DNA of 64,000 bases from Pseudomonas sp. B21-040 (GCF_024748695.1 NZ_CP087176.1:6193501-6257500); one strand, 5' to 3'. Shown: positions 15,228 to 26,745, counted from the first letter of the stretch. The notes: a model not told the origin generated them from the letters alone. Numbers and translations are program-made.

Positions 15228-17225
15228 TCAGTCTTCCAGCAACTCTTCAGCCTGACCCAGGATGTTTTCCAGGGTGAAGCCGAACTCTTCGAACAAGGCA
15301 GGCGCAGGCGCCGACTCGCCGTAGGTGGTCATGCCGATCACGCGACCTTCCAGGCCCACGTACTTGAACCAGAAGTCCGCATGGGCGGCTTCAATGGCGA
15401 TACGGGCGCTGACCTGCAACGGCAGGACCGCTTGCTTGTAGCCGGCGTCCTGGGCATCGAACACGCTGGTGCAAGGCATGGAAACCACGCGCACCTTGCG
15501 GCCTTGCTCAGTCAGTTTGTCGAAGGCCTGAACCGCCAGGCCCACTTCGGAACCGGTGGCGATCAGGATCAGCTCAGGCTCGCCTGCACAGTCCTTCAGC
15601 ACATAACCACCACGGCTGATGTCGGCGATCTGGCCGGCGTCACGGGTTTGGTGCTGCAGGTTCTGACGCGAGAAGATCAAGGCCGAAGGACCGTCTTTAC
15701 GCTCCAGCGCGAACTTCCAGCACACCGCCGCTTCAACGGCGTCAGCCGGACGCCAGGTGTCCAGGTTCGGCGTGCTGCGCAGGCTGGTCAGTTGCTCGAT
15801 TGGCTGGTGAGTCGGGCCGTCTTCGCCCAGACCGATGGAGTCGTGGGTGTAGACATGGATCACACGCTGCTTCATCAGGGCCGACATGCGCACTGCGTTG
15901 CGAGCGTATTCCATGAACATCAGGAAGGTCGCGCCGTAAGGCACCAGGCCGCCGTGCAGGGCAACGCCGTTCATGATGGCAGTCATGCCGAACTCGCGAA
16001 CGCCGTAGTACATGTAGTTGCCGCTGGCGTCTTCGGCGGTGACGCCTTTGCAACCTTTCCACAGGGTCAGGTTGGAACCGGCCAGGTCAGCCGAGCCGCC
16101 GAGGAATTCCGGCAACATCGGGCCGTAGGCATTCAGCGCGTTCTGGCTGGCTTTACGGCTGGCGATGGTTTCGCCTTTGGCCGCCACTTCGGCGATGTAG
16201 GCTGCGGCTTTTTCGCTGAAGTCGGCTGGCAGGTCACCGCTCAGACGACGGATCAGTTCGTTGGCTTCGGTAGGGAACGCGGCGGAGTAAGCAGCGAAAC
16301 GCTGATCCCACTCGGCTTCGACCGCTTTACCGGCTTCCTTGGCGTCCCACTCGGCGTAGATGTCGGCCGGGATTTCGAACGGACCGTGGTTCCACTTCAG
16401 AGCCGCGCGGGTCAGGGCGATTTCCGCGTCACCCAGTGGGGCGCCGTGGCAGTCTTCCTTGCCTTGCTTGTTCGGCGAACCGAAACCGATGGTGGTCTTG
16501 CAGCAGATCAGGGTTGGCTGCGTGCTTTTGCGTGCAGTCTCGATCGCGGTCTTGATTTCTTCAGGGTCGTGACCGTCGACGTTGCGGATCACCTGCCAGT
16601 TGTAGGCTTCGAAACGCTTCGGCGTGTCGTCGGTGAACCAGCCTTCGACTTCGCCGTCGATGGAAATGCCATTGTCATCATAGAAGGCGATCAGCTTGCC
16701 CAGGCCCAAGGTACCGGCCAGGGAAGCGACTTCGTGGGAAATGCCTTCCATCATGCAGCCATCACCCAGGAAAACGTAGGTGTGGTGATCGACGATGTTG
16801 TGGCCCGGACGGTTGAATTGTGCGGCCATGACTTTTTCAGCCAGGGCAAAACCGATGGCGTTGGCCAGGCCTTGGCCCAGTGGACCGGTGGTGGTTTCAA
16901 CGCCTGGGGTGTAGCCGAGTTCCGGGTGACCCGGGGTGCGGCTGTGCAGTTGGCGGAATTGTTTCAGATCGTCGATCGACAGGTCGTAGCCAGTCAGGTG
17001 CAGCAGCGAGTAGATCAACATCGAGCCATGGCCGTTGGACAGCACGAAGCGGTCACGGTCGGCGAACGATGGATTGCTCGGGTTGTGCTTGAGGTAGTCA
17101 CGCCACAGCACTTCGGCGATATCCGCCATACCCATAGGGGCACCCGGATGGCCGCTGTTGGCTTTTTGCACGGCATCCATGCTGAGGGCACGAATGGCGT
17201 TGGCACGCTCACGACGGCTTGGCAT
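15228..17225 (-). CDS. tkt: Transketolase
   Basis: Thiamine diphosphate enzyme of 665 residues in the non-oxidative pentose phosphate pathway; it supplies erythrose 4-phosphate, the substrate of the next gene product, Epd. Seen: [15 protein letters not shown] near residue 25, the TPP-binding block from GDGCMMEG to [10 protein letters not shown], and the pyrimidine domain with [15 protein letters not shown]. The C-terminal domain contains [12 protein letters not shown] 17225 has AGGAGA 7 nt upstream; a frame extending to 17288 is not supported. Transcription diverges from the ArsR-type regulator gene. Confidence 0.97.
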   Translation of the reverse strand: MPSRRERANAIRALSMDAVQKANSGHPGAPMGMADIAEVLWRDYLKHNPSNPSFADRDRFVLSNGHGSMLIYSLLHLTGYDLSIDDLKQFRQLHSRTPGHPELGYTPGVETTTGPLGQGLANAIGFALAEKVMAAQFNRPGHNIVDHHTYVFLGDGCMMEGISHEVASLAGTLGLGKLIAFYDDNGISIDGEVEGWFTDDTPKRFEAYNWQVIRNVDGHDPEEIKTAIETARKSTQPTLICCKTTIGFGSPNKQGKEDCHGAPLGDAEIALTRAALKWNHGPFEIPADIYAEWDAKEAGKAVEAEWDQRFAAYSAAFPTEANELIRRLSGDLPADFSEKAAAYIAEVAAKGETIASRKASQNALNAYGPMLPEFLGGSADLAGSNLTLWKGCKGVTAEDASGNYMYYGVREFGMTAIMNGVALHGGLVPYGATFLMFMEYARNAVRMSALMKQRVIHVYTHDSIGLGEDGPTHQPIEQLTSLRSTPNLDTWRPADAVEAAVCWKFALERKDGPSALIFSRQNLQHQTRDAGQIADISRGGYVLKDCAGEPELILIATGSEVGLAVQAFDKLTEQGRKVRVVSMPCTSVFDAQDAGYKQAVLPLQVSARIAIEAAHADFWFKYVGLEGRVIGMTTYGESAPAPALFEEFGFTLENILGQAEELLED

Positions 17226-17430
17226 CGCTGATCTCCTGCGGATATTGAATCGAGAGTGAATAAAATGAATCGGAAAAAAGGCGAGCATTTTCCCTCACCC
17301 GGACGCCTCGGGGCAATGACAGATAGTCATCTGGAGGCGTTTTTCCAATGGATTACCAAGGTTTCGGCTGATGAAACCTTTCTGCTATTCGTTTGTAGAG
17401 TGAATGGCAAGCCTGGAAGTGCCATCTATC

Positions 17431-17460
17431 GAGCAATATCAAAACTTTTTGATATTGCTC
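17431..17460. promoter_or_regulatory. Perfect 13-bp inverted repeat, probable SahR-type operator
   Basis: GAGCAATATCAAA (17431-17443), a 4-bp spacer ACTT, then TTTGATATTGCTC (17448-17460), with no mismatch. It directly abuts the -35 of the promoter of the ArsR-methyltransferase gene. ArsR-family repressors bind such imperfect to perfect 12-2-12 palindromes, so autoregulation of the regulator-metK operon is the simplest reading. Confidence 0.75.
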
Positions 17461-17489
17461 TTGCAGTGATTTCTACCCGTCACTAGACT
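17461..17489 (+). promoter_or_regulatory. Sigma-70-like promoter of the regulator-metK operon
   Basis: TTGCAG (17461-17466), 17-bp spacing, TAGACT (17484-17489). The predicted transcription start is at about 17496, only a few bases before ATG 17499, and no ribosome-binding site precedes that ATG. A leaderless mRNA is suggested. Confidence 0.55.
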
Positions 17490-17498
17490 GCTGGCCTT

Positions 17499-18494
17499 AT
17501 GAATTTACGCGTGCCTTCCATTCAACATGACGATTGCGACGAGCTGGCGGCCCTCTGCAAGGCTGGCGGCGACCCTCTGCGTCTGAATGTATTACGCGCA
17601 CTGGCCAACGATTCGTTCGGCGTACTGGAGCTGGCGCAGATCTTCGGCATCGGCCAGTCCGGCATGAGTCACCATCTCAAGGTATTGGCCCAGGCCGACC
17701 TGGTGGCGACCCGCCGTGAAGGCAACGCGATTTTCTACCGTCGCGCCCTGCCCCACACCGACCTGCTAGGCGGCAAGCTGCACGCTGCCTTGCTGGAAGA
17801 AGTAGACAACCTGACCCTGCCTGCCGATGTGCAGTCGCGGATCGGTCAGGTGCATGGGCAACGAGCGGCGGCCAGCCAGGACTTTTTCTCACGGGTGGCG
17901 GAGAAATTCCGTGCCCAGCAAGACTTGATCGCCGGCCTGCCGCAGTACCGCGAAAGCGTGGTGGCATTGCTCGACAAGTTGAGTTTCAGCAAAGATGCCA
18001 CGGCCATTGAAGTCGGCCCGGGTGACGGCGAATTTCTGCCGGAACTGGCACGTCGCTTCACGCAGGTCACGGCGCTGGACAACAGCCCGGCGATGCTCGA
18101 ACTGACGCGCCAGGTATGCGAGCGTGAAAAGCTGGCTAACGTCAGCCTGCAATTGGCCGATGCATTGAACGGTGTCAGCCTTCATGCCGATTGCGTTGTA
18201 CTGAACATGGTATTGCACCATTTCGCCGCGCCGGCCGAAGCGCTCAAGCACATGGCCGACTTGCTGCAACCGGGCGGTAGCCTGCTCGTGACAGAGTTAT
18301 GTAGCCACAATCAGAGTTGGGCCAGGGAGGCCTGCGGTGATCTCTGGTTGGGGTTTGAACAGGACGATTTGGCCCGTTGGGCCACCGCTGCGGGACTCGT
18401 TCCCGGGGAAAGCCTCTATGTAGGCTTACGTAATGGTTTCCAGATCCAGGTTCGCCACTTTCAGCGACCGACTGGCGACACTCACCATCGGTAA
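17499..18494 (+). CDS. ArsR-family regulator fused to a SAM-dependent methyltransferase domain (SahR-like)
   Basis: Protein of 331 residues with an N-terminal ArsR-type winged helix (about 10-100; LRLNVLRALANDSFGVLELA, then GIGQSGMSHHLKVLAQADLV) and a C-terminal class I methyltransferase fold (about 145-310; motif I IEVGPGDGEFLPEL, later LLQPGGSLLVTEL). The SAM/SAH-binding fold and its position 18 bp before metK suggest a sensor of SAM or SAH that represses SAM-cycle genes, as reported for SahR-type ArsR regulators in Proteobacteria. Whether the domain also methylates is not shown. A perfect palindrome lies upstream. The mRNA may be leaderless. Confidence 0.85.
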   Translation: MNLRVPSIQHDDCDELAALCKAGGDPLRLNVLRALANDSFGVLELAQIFGIGQSGMSHHLKVLAQADLVATRREGNAIFYRRALPHTDLLGGKLHAALLEEVDNLTLPADVQSRIGQVHGQRAAASQDFFSRVAEKFRAQQDLIAGLPQYRESVVALLDKLSFSKDATAIEVGPGDGEFLPELARRFTQVTALDNSPAMLELTRQVCEREKLANVSLQLADALNGVSLHADCVVLNMVLHHFAAPAEALKHMADLLQPGGSLLVTELCSHNQSWAREACGDLWLGFEQDDLARWATAAGLVPGESLYVGLRNGFQIQVRHFQRPTGDTHHR

Positions 18495-18512
18495 ATTCAG
18501 GAAAACATCGAG

Positions 18513-19703
18513 ATGAGCGAATACTCCCTCTTCACCTCCGAGTCCGTGTCTGAAGGACATCCGGACAAAATCGCCGACCAGATTTCCGATGCGGTGCTGG
18601 ACGCCATCATTGCTGAAGACAAGTTCGCCCGTGTGGCGTGCGAGACTCTGGTAAAAACCGGCGTTGCCATCATCGCCGGCGAAGTCACCACGTCGGCTTG
18701 GGTCGATCTGGAAGAAATCGTGCGTAACGTCATTCTGGACATCGGCTACAACAGCTCCGATGTCGGCTTCGACGGCGCCACTTGCGGTGTGATGAACATC
18801 ATCGGCAAGCAGTCCCCAGACATCAACCAAGGTGTTGACCGTGCCAAGCCTGAAGATCAGGGTGCCGGCGACCAAGGCCTGATGTTCGGCTACGCCAGCA
18901 ACGAAACCGACGTGCTGATGCCAGCACCGATCACGTTCTCGCATCAACTGGTTCAGCGCCAGGCCGAAGCCCGTAAATCCGGCCTGCTGCCATGGCTGCG
19001 CCCGGACGCCAAGTCGCAAGTGACTTGCCGTTACGAAGGCGGCAAGGTTGTTGGTATCGACGCCGTTGTTCTGTCGACCCAGCACAACCCGGAAGTGTCG
19101 TACAAAGACCTGCGCGAAGGCGTGATGGAGCTGATCGTCAAGCACGTACTGCCTGCCGAACTGCTGACCAAGGACACCCAGTTCCACATCAACCCGACTG
19201 GCCAGTTCATCATCGGTGGCCCGGTTGGCGACTGCGGCCTGACCGGTCGCAAGATCATCGTCGACAGCTACGGCGGCATGGCTCGCCATGGTGGCGGCGC
19301 GTTCTCCGGTAAAGATCCATCGAAGGTTGACCGTTCGGCCGCTTACGCAGGTCGTTACGTAGCCAAGAACATCGTCGCTGCCGGCCTGGCCGAGCGCTGC
19401 GAGATTCAGGTTTCCTACGCGATCGGTGTTGCCCAGCCTACGTCGATCTCGTTGAACACCTTCGGCACCGGCAAGATCAGCGACGACAAAATCGTCAAAC
19501 TGGTTCGCGAAGTGTTCGACCTGCGTCCATACGCAATCACCACCATGCTCGACCTGCTGCACCCGATGTACCAGGAAACCGCGGCGTACGGCCACTTCGG
19601 TCGCACCCCGGCCACCAAGACCGTGGGCGAAGACACCTTCACCACGTTCACCTGGGAAAAAACCGACCGCGCCGACGACCTGCGTCAGGCAGCCGGCCTG
19701 TAA
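18513..19703 (+). CDS. metK: S-adenosylmethionine synthetase
   Basis: Makes SAM from methionine and ATP; 396 residues, the usual length. Signatures: [20 protein letters not shown] at the N-terminus (ATP and Mg binding), [23 protein letters not shown] (MAT signature 1 hexapeptide region), and [19 protein letters not shown] (phosphate-binding signature 2). AGGAAA precedes the ATG. It is the second gene of an operon with the ArsR-methyltransferase regulator, and a strong terminator follows. Its product feeds the methylation cycle completed by ahcY and metF about 9 kb downstream. Confidence 0.98.
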   Translation: MSEYSLFTSESVSEGHPDKIADQISDAVLDAIIAEDKFARVACETLVKTGVAIIAGEVTTSAWVDLEEIVRNVILDIGYNSSDVGFDGATCGVMNIIGKQSPDINQGVDRAKPEDQGAGDQGLMFGYASNETDVLMPAPITFSHQLVQRQAEARKSGLLPWLRPDAKSQVTCRYEGGKVVGIDAVVLSTQHNPEVSYKDLREGVMELIVKHVLPAELLTKDTQFHINPTGQFIIGGPVGDCGLTGRKIIVDSYGGMARHGGGAFSGKDPSKVDRSAAYAGRYVAKNIVAAGLAERCEIQVSYAIGVAQPTSISLNTFGTGKISDDKIVKLVREVFDLRPYAITTMLDLLHPMYQETAAYGHFGRTPATKTVGEDTFTTFTWEKTDRADDLRQAAGL

Positions 19704-19721
19704 GACTTCCCCGGCGGTACC

Positions 19722-19756
19722 AAAAGCCCTGCACGGTTCGCCGTGCGGGGCTTTTT
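19722..19756 (+). terminator. Intrinsic terminator of metK
   Basis: AAAAGCCCTGCACGG, loop TTCG, CCGTGCGGGGCTTTTT: a GC-rich stem with a UUCG tetraloop and T-tract 20 bp past the metK stop. Confidence 0.92.
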
Positions 19757-19836
19757 ATTGCCCGTCGACACACGCCGAAAAACTCCCGGCCGCCTCGATT
19801 CTTAAATCCGTCCTAGCCTTCCAGAACTTCATTTGA

Positions 19837-21524
<1,688 letters not shown>

Positions 21525-21622
21525 AGACCGGTAACGCCCGGCAGCCCGGGAACCCCCGGGTGTCGATGCGCTCCAACGCCCATCGCCACACCGACCCGCT
21601 TGTCTTTGCACATGGAGCTTTT

Positions 21623-22018
21623 ATGAAATTTCTTTCACCGCTCGTCCTGCTGACCTTTTGCAGCGTGATGGCCGCTCCACTGATGGCTGCTGAAGAAGCA
21701 CCGGAACTGACCGGCTGCGCGGCCAAGAAACAGGGCATCATCAATCAGATCGATCTGGCCAAGTCACACGGCAATGCCGACCAGCAGGCCGGCCTGGAGA
21801 CTGCCTTGCGCGAGGTCACCGAACACTGCACTGACGCCTCGCTGAAGAAAGAACGGGAAAACAAAGTCCTCGACGCCAAGCGCGAAGTCAGCAAGCGTCA
21901 GGCCGATCTCGACAAAGCCATGAAGAACGGCGACCCCGACAAAATCAACAAACGCAAAGACAAACTCGCCGAGGCCCGCAAGGAATTGCAGGACGCCCTC
22001 GATGAGCTGGACAAGTAA
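21623..22018 (+). CDS. DUF1090 periplasmic protein (YqjC-like)
   Basis: Exported protein of 131 residues in the DUF1090 family. A signal peptide (MKFLSPLVLLTFCSVMAAPLMA) is followed by two Cys (TGCAAKK and EHCTD) and a long charged coiled-coil, with KREVSKRQADLDKAMKNGD and KLAEARKELQDALDEL as helical segments. ATG 21623 has GGAG 5 nt upstream; the frame to 21560 has no such site. The function of the family is unknown. It stands alone between ligB and the cytochrome c' gene. Confidence 0.8.
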   Translation: MKFLSPLVLLTFCSVMAAPLMAAEEAPELTGCAAKKQGIINQIDLAKSHGNADQQAGLETALREVTEHCTDASLKKERENKVLDAKREVSKRQADLDKAMKNGDPDKINKRKDKLAEARKELQDALDELDK

Positions 22019-22034
22019 GGATCAGTTCAGGACT

Positions 22035-22065
22035 GATCGTTCCCACGCACCGCGTGGGAACGATC
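22035..22065. repeat. Palindromic repeat of the GTTCCCACG family
   Basis: GATCGTTCCCACGC and its complement around a 3-bp loop. It is a minimal member of the family whose larger copies are at 38993-39099, 41643-41749 and 49131-49241. Its place after the DUF1090 stop suggests a terminator-like role. Confidence 0.8.
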
Positions 22066-22077
22066 AACAAGCGAGAA

Positions 22078-22527
22078 TCAATGATCCCGAAACTGTTTAT
22101 GACAGGCACTACAGGCATCCTCGACTTTCTGCACCGCCGGCCCCAGGTTGCTGGCCTTGTAGGGCTGGACCTGGCTGGCAATCACCAACTCACCGGTGGC
22201 GGCTTCAAGGTCGCGGGACATTTCCTGAAAACGTGCCTGCTGCTGCCAGACATTGTCCTTGGCGCTGGTGTGATCTTCTTCGCGCACCTGTGGAAAATGC
22301 TTCCACGGCTCGCGGGACAGCGCATCGAGCTTCACGGCGCCGTCGGCGAATTTTTGGCCATCAAATGGAATGCGCCCACGCAACATACCGCCCAGGTCCT
22401 CGCCGGTCTTGAGCATTTGCTTGAAGATCGCCTTGCGTTGACCCAGCGGAGAATTCGGGTCGACGCCGCCGCAGGCGGACAACGTCAGACAGGCCAGCAA
22501 TACAACAGAAAGTCTTTTAAGAGTCAT
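22078..22527 (-). CDS. Cytochrome c' family lipoprotein
   Basis: Haem protein of 149 residues. The signal peptide ends in a lipobox (TLSACG, Cys near residue 19), so the protein should be anchored to a membrane facing the periplasm. The C-terminus carries the haem-binding CSACHKQFR, the CxxCH placed near the C-terminal end as in cytochrome c'/c-556. The middle is a four-helix bundle with the RKAIFKQMLKTGEDLGGMLR segment at its start. The role could be electron transfer or NO binding; the sequence does not decide. The ribosome-binding site is weak. The gene is convergent with the DUF1090 gene and diverges from mltA. Confidence 0.82.
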   Translation of the reverse strand: MTLKRLSVVLLACLTLSACGGVDPNSPLGQRKAIFKQMLKTGEDLGGMLRGRIPFDGQKFADGAVKLDALSREPWKHFPQVREEDHTSAKDNVWQQQARFQEMSRDLEAATGELVIASQVQPYKASNLGPAVQKVEDACSACHKQFRDH

Positions 22528-22655
22528 GGTGGCTACAGGTCACGGGAAACGGCGGCCAGTATCCTCGCGTCATCGGAAAAGACCAATAGCCCTATTATCA
22601 ATATGGGTTGTTTGAGCGCATGGAGCACTCAGGCAACCGGCAAAGGAATTACTCC

Positions 22656-23840
22656 ATGAACAGCCGTTTCAAGGCATGGCGTCGCCCCCTCGCGTGGGCT
22701 CTCCCAATGGTGGCCGTGCTCGCCGGCTGCACCGGCGGCGATAACAACAAGCCGAAAACCCACGCACTGGCTACCTATTCCGGTGCTACCTGGGAAGCAT
22801 TGCCAGCAGTGTCCGACAGCGACCTGATCGCCGGGTTCGGCTCGTGGCGCAGCGCGTGCAACCGACTCAAGGCCGACCCGGTCTGGGGTTCAACCTGCGC
22901 GGCTTCCACCAATGTGCCGCAAACCGCCGCCGACATCCGCGGCTTCCTGAAACAGAAGCTGGATGTCTATGGCCTACGCGCCGCCAATGACAACCCCAAT
23001 GGTTTGATCACGGGCTACTACGAACCGGTCTACCCGGGCAGCCTGACCCAGACCACCAGCGCAAACATCCCGGTGTACGGCGTGCCCGACGACATGATCA
23101 TTGTCTCGCTGGACAGCATCTACCCGGAGCTCAAAGGCAAACGCCTGCGCGGTCGACTTGAAGGACGAGTGCTCAAGCCTTACGACGATGCGGCAACGAT
23201 TGGGACCAAAGGGGCCAAGGCACCCGTCGTTGCCTGGCTGACCGATCCGATGAACCTGCAATTCCTGCAAATCCAGGGATCGGGGCGTATTCAGCTCGAT
23301 GACGGGCGCCAGTTGCGCATCGCTTACGCCGACCAGAACGGCCATCCGTATCGGCCCATCGGGCGCTGGCTGGTGGAGCAAGGTGAACTGAAGAAAGAAG
23401 ACGTGACCATGGGCGCGATCAGCACCTGGGCCAAAGCCAACCCGACTCGTATTCCCGAACTGCTCGCCAGCAACCCCAGCTATGTGTTTTTCACTCGTAA
23501 CCCGGACAGCAACGAAGGGCCTCGCGGTTCATTGAATGTGCCGTTGACGGCGGGGTATAGCGCGGCGGTGGACCGTAAAGTGATTCCGCTGGGCAGCCTG
23601 TTGTGGCTATCCACCACGAAACCGGACGGCACTGCGCTGGTTCGCCCGGTGGCGGCTCAGGATACCGGCGGCGCAATTGCCGGCGAGGTTCGTGCGGACC
23701 TGTTCTGGGGCACAGGTGAAGCGGCCGGACAATTGGCCGGCGACATGAAACAGCAGGGGCAGATCTGGATGTTGTGGCCTAAAGGTGCGCCGTTGCCACA
23801 AGTGCCTCAGGTGGCCGATGCGACCGACGCTAAACCTTGA
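22656..23840 (+). CDS. mltA: Membrane-bound lytic murein transglycosylase A
   Basis: Lipoprotein of 394 residues that cleaves peptidoglycan with formation of 1,6-anhydromuramic acid. The lipobox VLAGC lies at about residues 22-26. The MltA domain is recognised by LITGYYEPVYPGS, the Q-I-Q-G-S-G-R segment (LQFLQIQGSGRIQLDDG), and the 3D domain at the C-terminal side with VAAQDTGGAIAGEVRADLF, where the catalytic Asp lies (AQDTGGAI). ATG 22656 has AAAGGA 8 nt upstream, so the 16-residue extension to 22608 is rejected. It is a single gene followed by REPs. Confidence 0.93.
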   Translation: MNSRFKAWRRPLAWALPMVAVLAGCTGGDNNKPKTHALATYSGATWEALPAVSDSDLIAGFGSWRSACNRLKADPVWGSTCAASTNVPQTAADIRGFLKQKLDVYGLRAANDNPNGLITGYYEPVYPGSLTQTTSANIPVYGVPDDMIIVSLDSIYPELKGKRLRGRLEGRVLKPYDDAATIGTKGAKAPVVAWLTDPMNLQFLQIQGSGRIQLDDGRQLRIAYADQNGHPYRPIGRWLVEQGELKKEDVTMGAISTWAKANPTRIPELLASNPSYVFFTRNPDSNEGPRGSLNVPLTAGYSAAVDRKVIPLGSLLWLSTTKPDGTALVRPVAAQDTGGAIAGEVRADLFWGTGEAAGQLAGDMKQQGQIWMLWPKGAPLPQVPQVADATDAKP

Positions 23841-23861
23841 ATTCTGCCGCGACAGTTAGAT

Positions 23862-23965
23862 TGCTTTCGCGAGCAGGCTCGCTCCCACAGTTGATCTTCA
23901 GTGAATACAAATTTTGTGTTTCACCACAGATCCTGTGGGAGCGGGCTTGCCCGCGAAGGGGCCAG
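23862..23965. repeat. REP doublet downstream of mltA
   Basis: TTTCGCGAGCAGGCTCGCTC and, 40 bp further, GTGGGAGCGGGCTTGCCCGC in inverted orientation. The spacer has an AT-rich stretch around ACAAATTTTGTGTTT. Confidence 0.82.
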
Positions 23966-23985
23966 CGCAATCGCCGAGGTTGCTG

Positions 23986-24369
23986 TCAGACCGACACCAC
24001 AAAGAAACTGACAATCAACCCCATCCCGACAAACCACACCAACGACCGTAAAGTCGCCCAGTCGGCCAAATAGCAAATGATGTACAGCAACCGGCTGGTG
24101 ATGAACAACACCGACAGCACGTTGATCGTCACCAGCTCGGCATTGCCCGCCAGGTGAGCCACGATCACCGCAGCCGCAAATGCCGGGGTCACTTCAAAAC
24201 TGTTCAGTTGCGCGGCATGCGCACGTCTGCCCAACCCCTCCAGCGAATCAAGAAAATCCCGGGGGTCATGGTTATCTTTCAGCCTGTACCCGCCACTGAT
24301 CTTGGCGACACCCGTGCAGATATACGGCAGGAAAATCGCGATCAAAATGCACCACAGTGCAACCGTCAT
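23986..24369 (-). CDS. MAPEG family inner-membrane protein
   Basis: Protein of 127 residues with four predicted membrane segments, matching the MAPEG superfamily (membrane-associated eicosanoid and glutathione metabolism). Seen: NHDPRDFLDSLEGLGRRAHA followed by AQLNSFEVTPAFAAAVIVAH, where the N-x-x-E is the family hallmark, then SRLLYIICYLADWATLRSL. Bacterial members are of unknown function and often lack transferase activity. AAGGA precedes the ATG. The EamA transporter gene lies 39 bp upstream on the same strand, so cotranscription is possible. Confidence 0.8.
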   Translation of the reverse strand: MTVALWCILIAIFLPYICTGVAKISGGYRLKDNHDPRDFLDSLEGLGRRAHAAQLNSFEVTPAFAAAVIVAHLAGNAELVTINVLSVLFITSRLLYIICYLADWATLRSLVWFVGMGLIVSFFVVSV

Positions 24370-24408
24370 AGAGCAATCCTTTTTCAGTTTTAGACATTCG
24401 GGTTTCGA

Positions 24409-25242
24409 TTAAAACTTCATCACCAATATGCCAATCATCACCAGCCCACAGGCAAGGAGTCGCGGTCGACCAAAAGGTTCTTTCAGGTAACGCATGCCAA
24501 ACAGCACCACCAGAATTACGCTGATCTCACGCAACGCCGCCGCTTCGGCAATCGAACCCAGCTGCATAGCCCACAGCACCAGAGCGTAGCTGAACAACAC
24601 ACAGAACCCGACCGCCAACCCCAGTCGCCATTGTTCACGCCAGAACAACTTGAATGCCGGGCGCTTGCGCACCAACGCCAGCAAGGGGAATGGCCAGGCA
24701 CTGAGCAACGTGACCCAGACCAGATAATCCAGAGGATGAGACCAGCGCCGCAACGCCTGGCCGTCGATGTAGGTATAGCAACCGATGCACAAGCCGATCA
24801 GTGCCACCACGGGTAGCATCGACCACGGCAATCGCGCGCCGCCACCGCCCTGCCACAGCAGGCACGCCATACCGAACGGGATCAGCAGAATTCCAAAGAT
24901 CTGCTGGTTCGTCAGCACTTCCCCGGCAAAGATCAGCGTCAAGGTCAGCACCACCAGCGGCGACAAGCCACGCATCAGCGGGTACACCAGGCCAAGGTCA
25001 CCGACCCGATATGCCTGGATCAGCAGGTAACGGTAAAGCAACTCGAACGCCGCCGACGCCAGAATCCACGGCCAGATGTCGATGGGCGGCACGTTCAAGA
25101 ACGGCACCATCACCGCGACAAACAACAGTGCCACGCTGTCCATGCAGGCCACTACCAACAAGCGCTCCGCACTGAATTTGATCAGGGTATTCCACGCCGC
25201 ATGCAACAGCGCCGCCACCAACACCAGAGCCGTCGCAAGCAC
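24409..25242 (-). CDS. EamA/DMT family transporter
   Basis: Inner-membrane transporter of 277 residues with about ten hydrophobic helices arranged as two EamA repeats (roughly 1-130 and 145-277). Examples are LVYPLMRGLSPLVVLTLTLI in the first and SIAEAAALREISVILVVLFG in the second. The start is GTG 25242, decided by AAAGGAG 6 nt upstream and the typical MLATALVLVAALLHAAWN beginning. The family exports amino acids or other metabolites; the substrate is unknown here. It diverges from the MFS transporter gene. Confidence 0.85.
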   Translation of the reverse strand: MLATALVLVAALLHAAWNTLIKFSAERLLVVACMDSVALLFVAVMVPFLNVPPIDIWPWILASAAFELLYRYLLIQAYRVGDLGLVYPLMRGLSPLVVLTLTLIFAGEVLTNQQIFGILLIPFGMACLLWQGGGGARLPWSMLPVVALIGLCIGCYTYIDGQALRRWSHPLDYLVWVTLLSAWPFPLLALVRKRPAFKLFWREQWRLGLAVGFCVLFSYALVLWAMQLGSIAEAAALREISVILVVLFGMRYLKEPFGRPRLLACGLVMIGILVMKF

Positions 25243-25460
25243 GGCACACTCCTTTATTTGTTTTTGTTCCCTGCGGGAAGCGCCCAGATAATTGATACGT
25301 CATATATCAGCTGCTGTTTATACTGCAAGCGACCACGCCGCACTCAGTTGCACACAGACTAATTCCAATAATGACTGTCCATGCCCGCTCTCTCCGAGAT
25401 CGGTCGTCGGGCTGCGTATGCCTGATCACAGCGTCAAGACTACCGACAGAGACCTTGCGC

Positions 25461-26630
25461 ATGCCACTCGCCTTGCTTGCCCTCGCTGTTGCCGCGTTCG
25501 GCATCGGCACCACTGAATTCGTCATCATGGGCCTGTTGCCCGATGTCGCTCGCGACCTCGCCGTCAGCATCCTGCACGCGGGCCTGCTGATCACCGGCTA
25601 CGCCCTGGGCGTCGTGTTCGGCGCGCCGATCCTGGCGGTCGGCACCGCCAACATGCCGCGCAAGGCGACATTGTTGGGGATGACGCTGATGTTCATTCTG
25701 GGCAACGTCTTGTGCGCGCTCGCGCCGGACTACGCCACGTTGATGGCGGCTCGCGTGGTCACGGCCCTATGCCACGGTGCGTTCTTCGGCATCGGTTCGG
25801 TGGTCGCGGCCGGCCTGGTCGCACCAAACAAGCGGGCACAGGCCATTGCGATGATGTTCACCGGCCTGACGCTGGCCAACGTACTGGGCGTGCCATTGGG
25901 CACCGCGCTTGGGCAATACGCCGGTTGGCGCTCGACTTTCTGGGCGGTCTCGGTGATTGGTGTGATTGCCGCCATCGCGCAATGGCTCTGGTTGCCGAAA
26001 CACATCGCCATGGACAAGGCCAATCTCGCCAGCGAGTTCAAGGTGCTGGGCAAGATCAATGTGTTGTTGGCGCTGGGCATGAGCGTGCTGGCGTCGGCCA
26101 GCCTGTTCAGCGTGTTCACCTACATCGCGCCGATCCTGCAAGACATCACCGGCGTCAGCCCGCATGGCGTGACCATCATGTTGCTGCTGTTCGGCGTAGG
26201 TTTGACGGCGGGCAGCATGCTTGGCGGTCGATTGGCGGACAGCCGTTTACTGCCCTCGCTGGTGGGCATGGCACTGGCTGTGCTGGTGGTGCTGGCGGCG
26301 TTCACGCAGACCAGTCACTCGGTCATCCCGGCGGCGATCACGCTGGTGTTGTGGGGGATTTTTGCTTTCGCCCTGTGCCCGATCCTGCAACTGCTGATTA
26401 TCGATCAGGCGCACGAAGCGCCCAACCTCGGCTCGACGCTGAACCAAAGCGCATTCAACCTCGGCAATGCGACCGGCGCGTGGATTGGCGGACTGGTGGT
26501 CGCCAGTGGCGCCGATCTGGCGGACTTGCCATGGACCGGCGCGCTGGTCAGCGGTTTGACGGTGCTGACGGCGTTGTTCTTTATTTACCTGCAGCGTCGT
26601 AGTGCGGCTGCGGTCAATGTCTTAGGCTGA
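25461..26630 (+). CDS. MFS transporter, AraJ/YdhP-like drug or metabolite efflux
   Basis: Major facilitator of 389 residues with 12 predicted membrane helices. The N-terminus (MPLALLALAVAAFGIGTTEF, then VIMGLLPDVARDLAVS) is the hallmark of the DHA1 group that includes AraJ, YdhP and PbuE-type exporters. The MFS loop 2-3 motif appears as FGAPILAVGTANMPRKATLL. Substrates of close relatives include purine nucleosides, arabinose or chloramphenicol; none can be chosen here. ATG 25461 is selected over the upstream frame because the hydrophobic start matches the family, though the ribosome-binding site is weak. Confidence 0.85.
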   Translation: MPLALLALAVAAFGIGTTEFVIMGLLPDVARDLAVSILHAGLLITGYALGVVFGAPILAVGTANMPRKATLLGMTLMFILGNVLCALAPDYATLMAARVVTALCHGAFFGIGSVVAAGLVAPNKRAQAIAMMFTGLTLANVLGVPLGTALGQYAGWRSTFWAVSVIGVIAAIAQWLWLPKHIAMDKANLASEFKVLGKINVLLALGMSVLASASLFSVFTYIAPILQDITGVSPHGVTIMLLLFGVGLTAGSMLGGRLADSRLLPSLVGMALAVLVVLAAFTQTSHSVIPAAITLVLWGIFAFALCPILQLLIIDQAHEAPNLGSTLNQSAFNLGNATGAWIGGLVVASGADLADLPWTGALVSGLTVLTALFFIYLQRRSAAAVNVLG

Positions 26631-26652
26631 ATAGCTGCATCGCCCGTGACAT

Positions 26653-26723
26653 TGCTATCGCGAGCAGGCTCACTCCTACATGGACCGCGCCCTTCCCTGT
26701 AGGAGTGAGCCTGCTCGCGATCA
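26653..26723. repeat. REP doublet
   Basis: CTATCGCGAGCAGGCTCACTCCTACATGG and its inverted copy, a compact REPIN between the convergent MFS and FNT genes. Confidence 0.85.
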
Positions 26724-26745
26724 AGTTGACGCGGTGCACCTGTCT

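Noticed and set aside
15381..17231. Long open frame (616 codons) antisense to tkt
   Set aside because: It mirrors the codon pattern of tkt, a strongly conserved gene; long antisense frames are common in GC-rich DNA. The translated sequence resembles no family.
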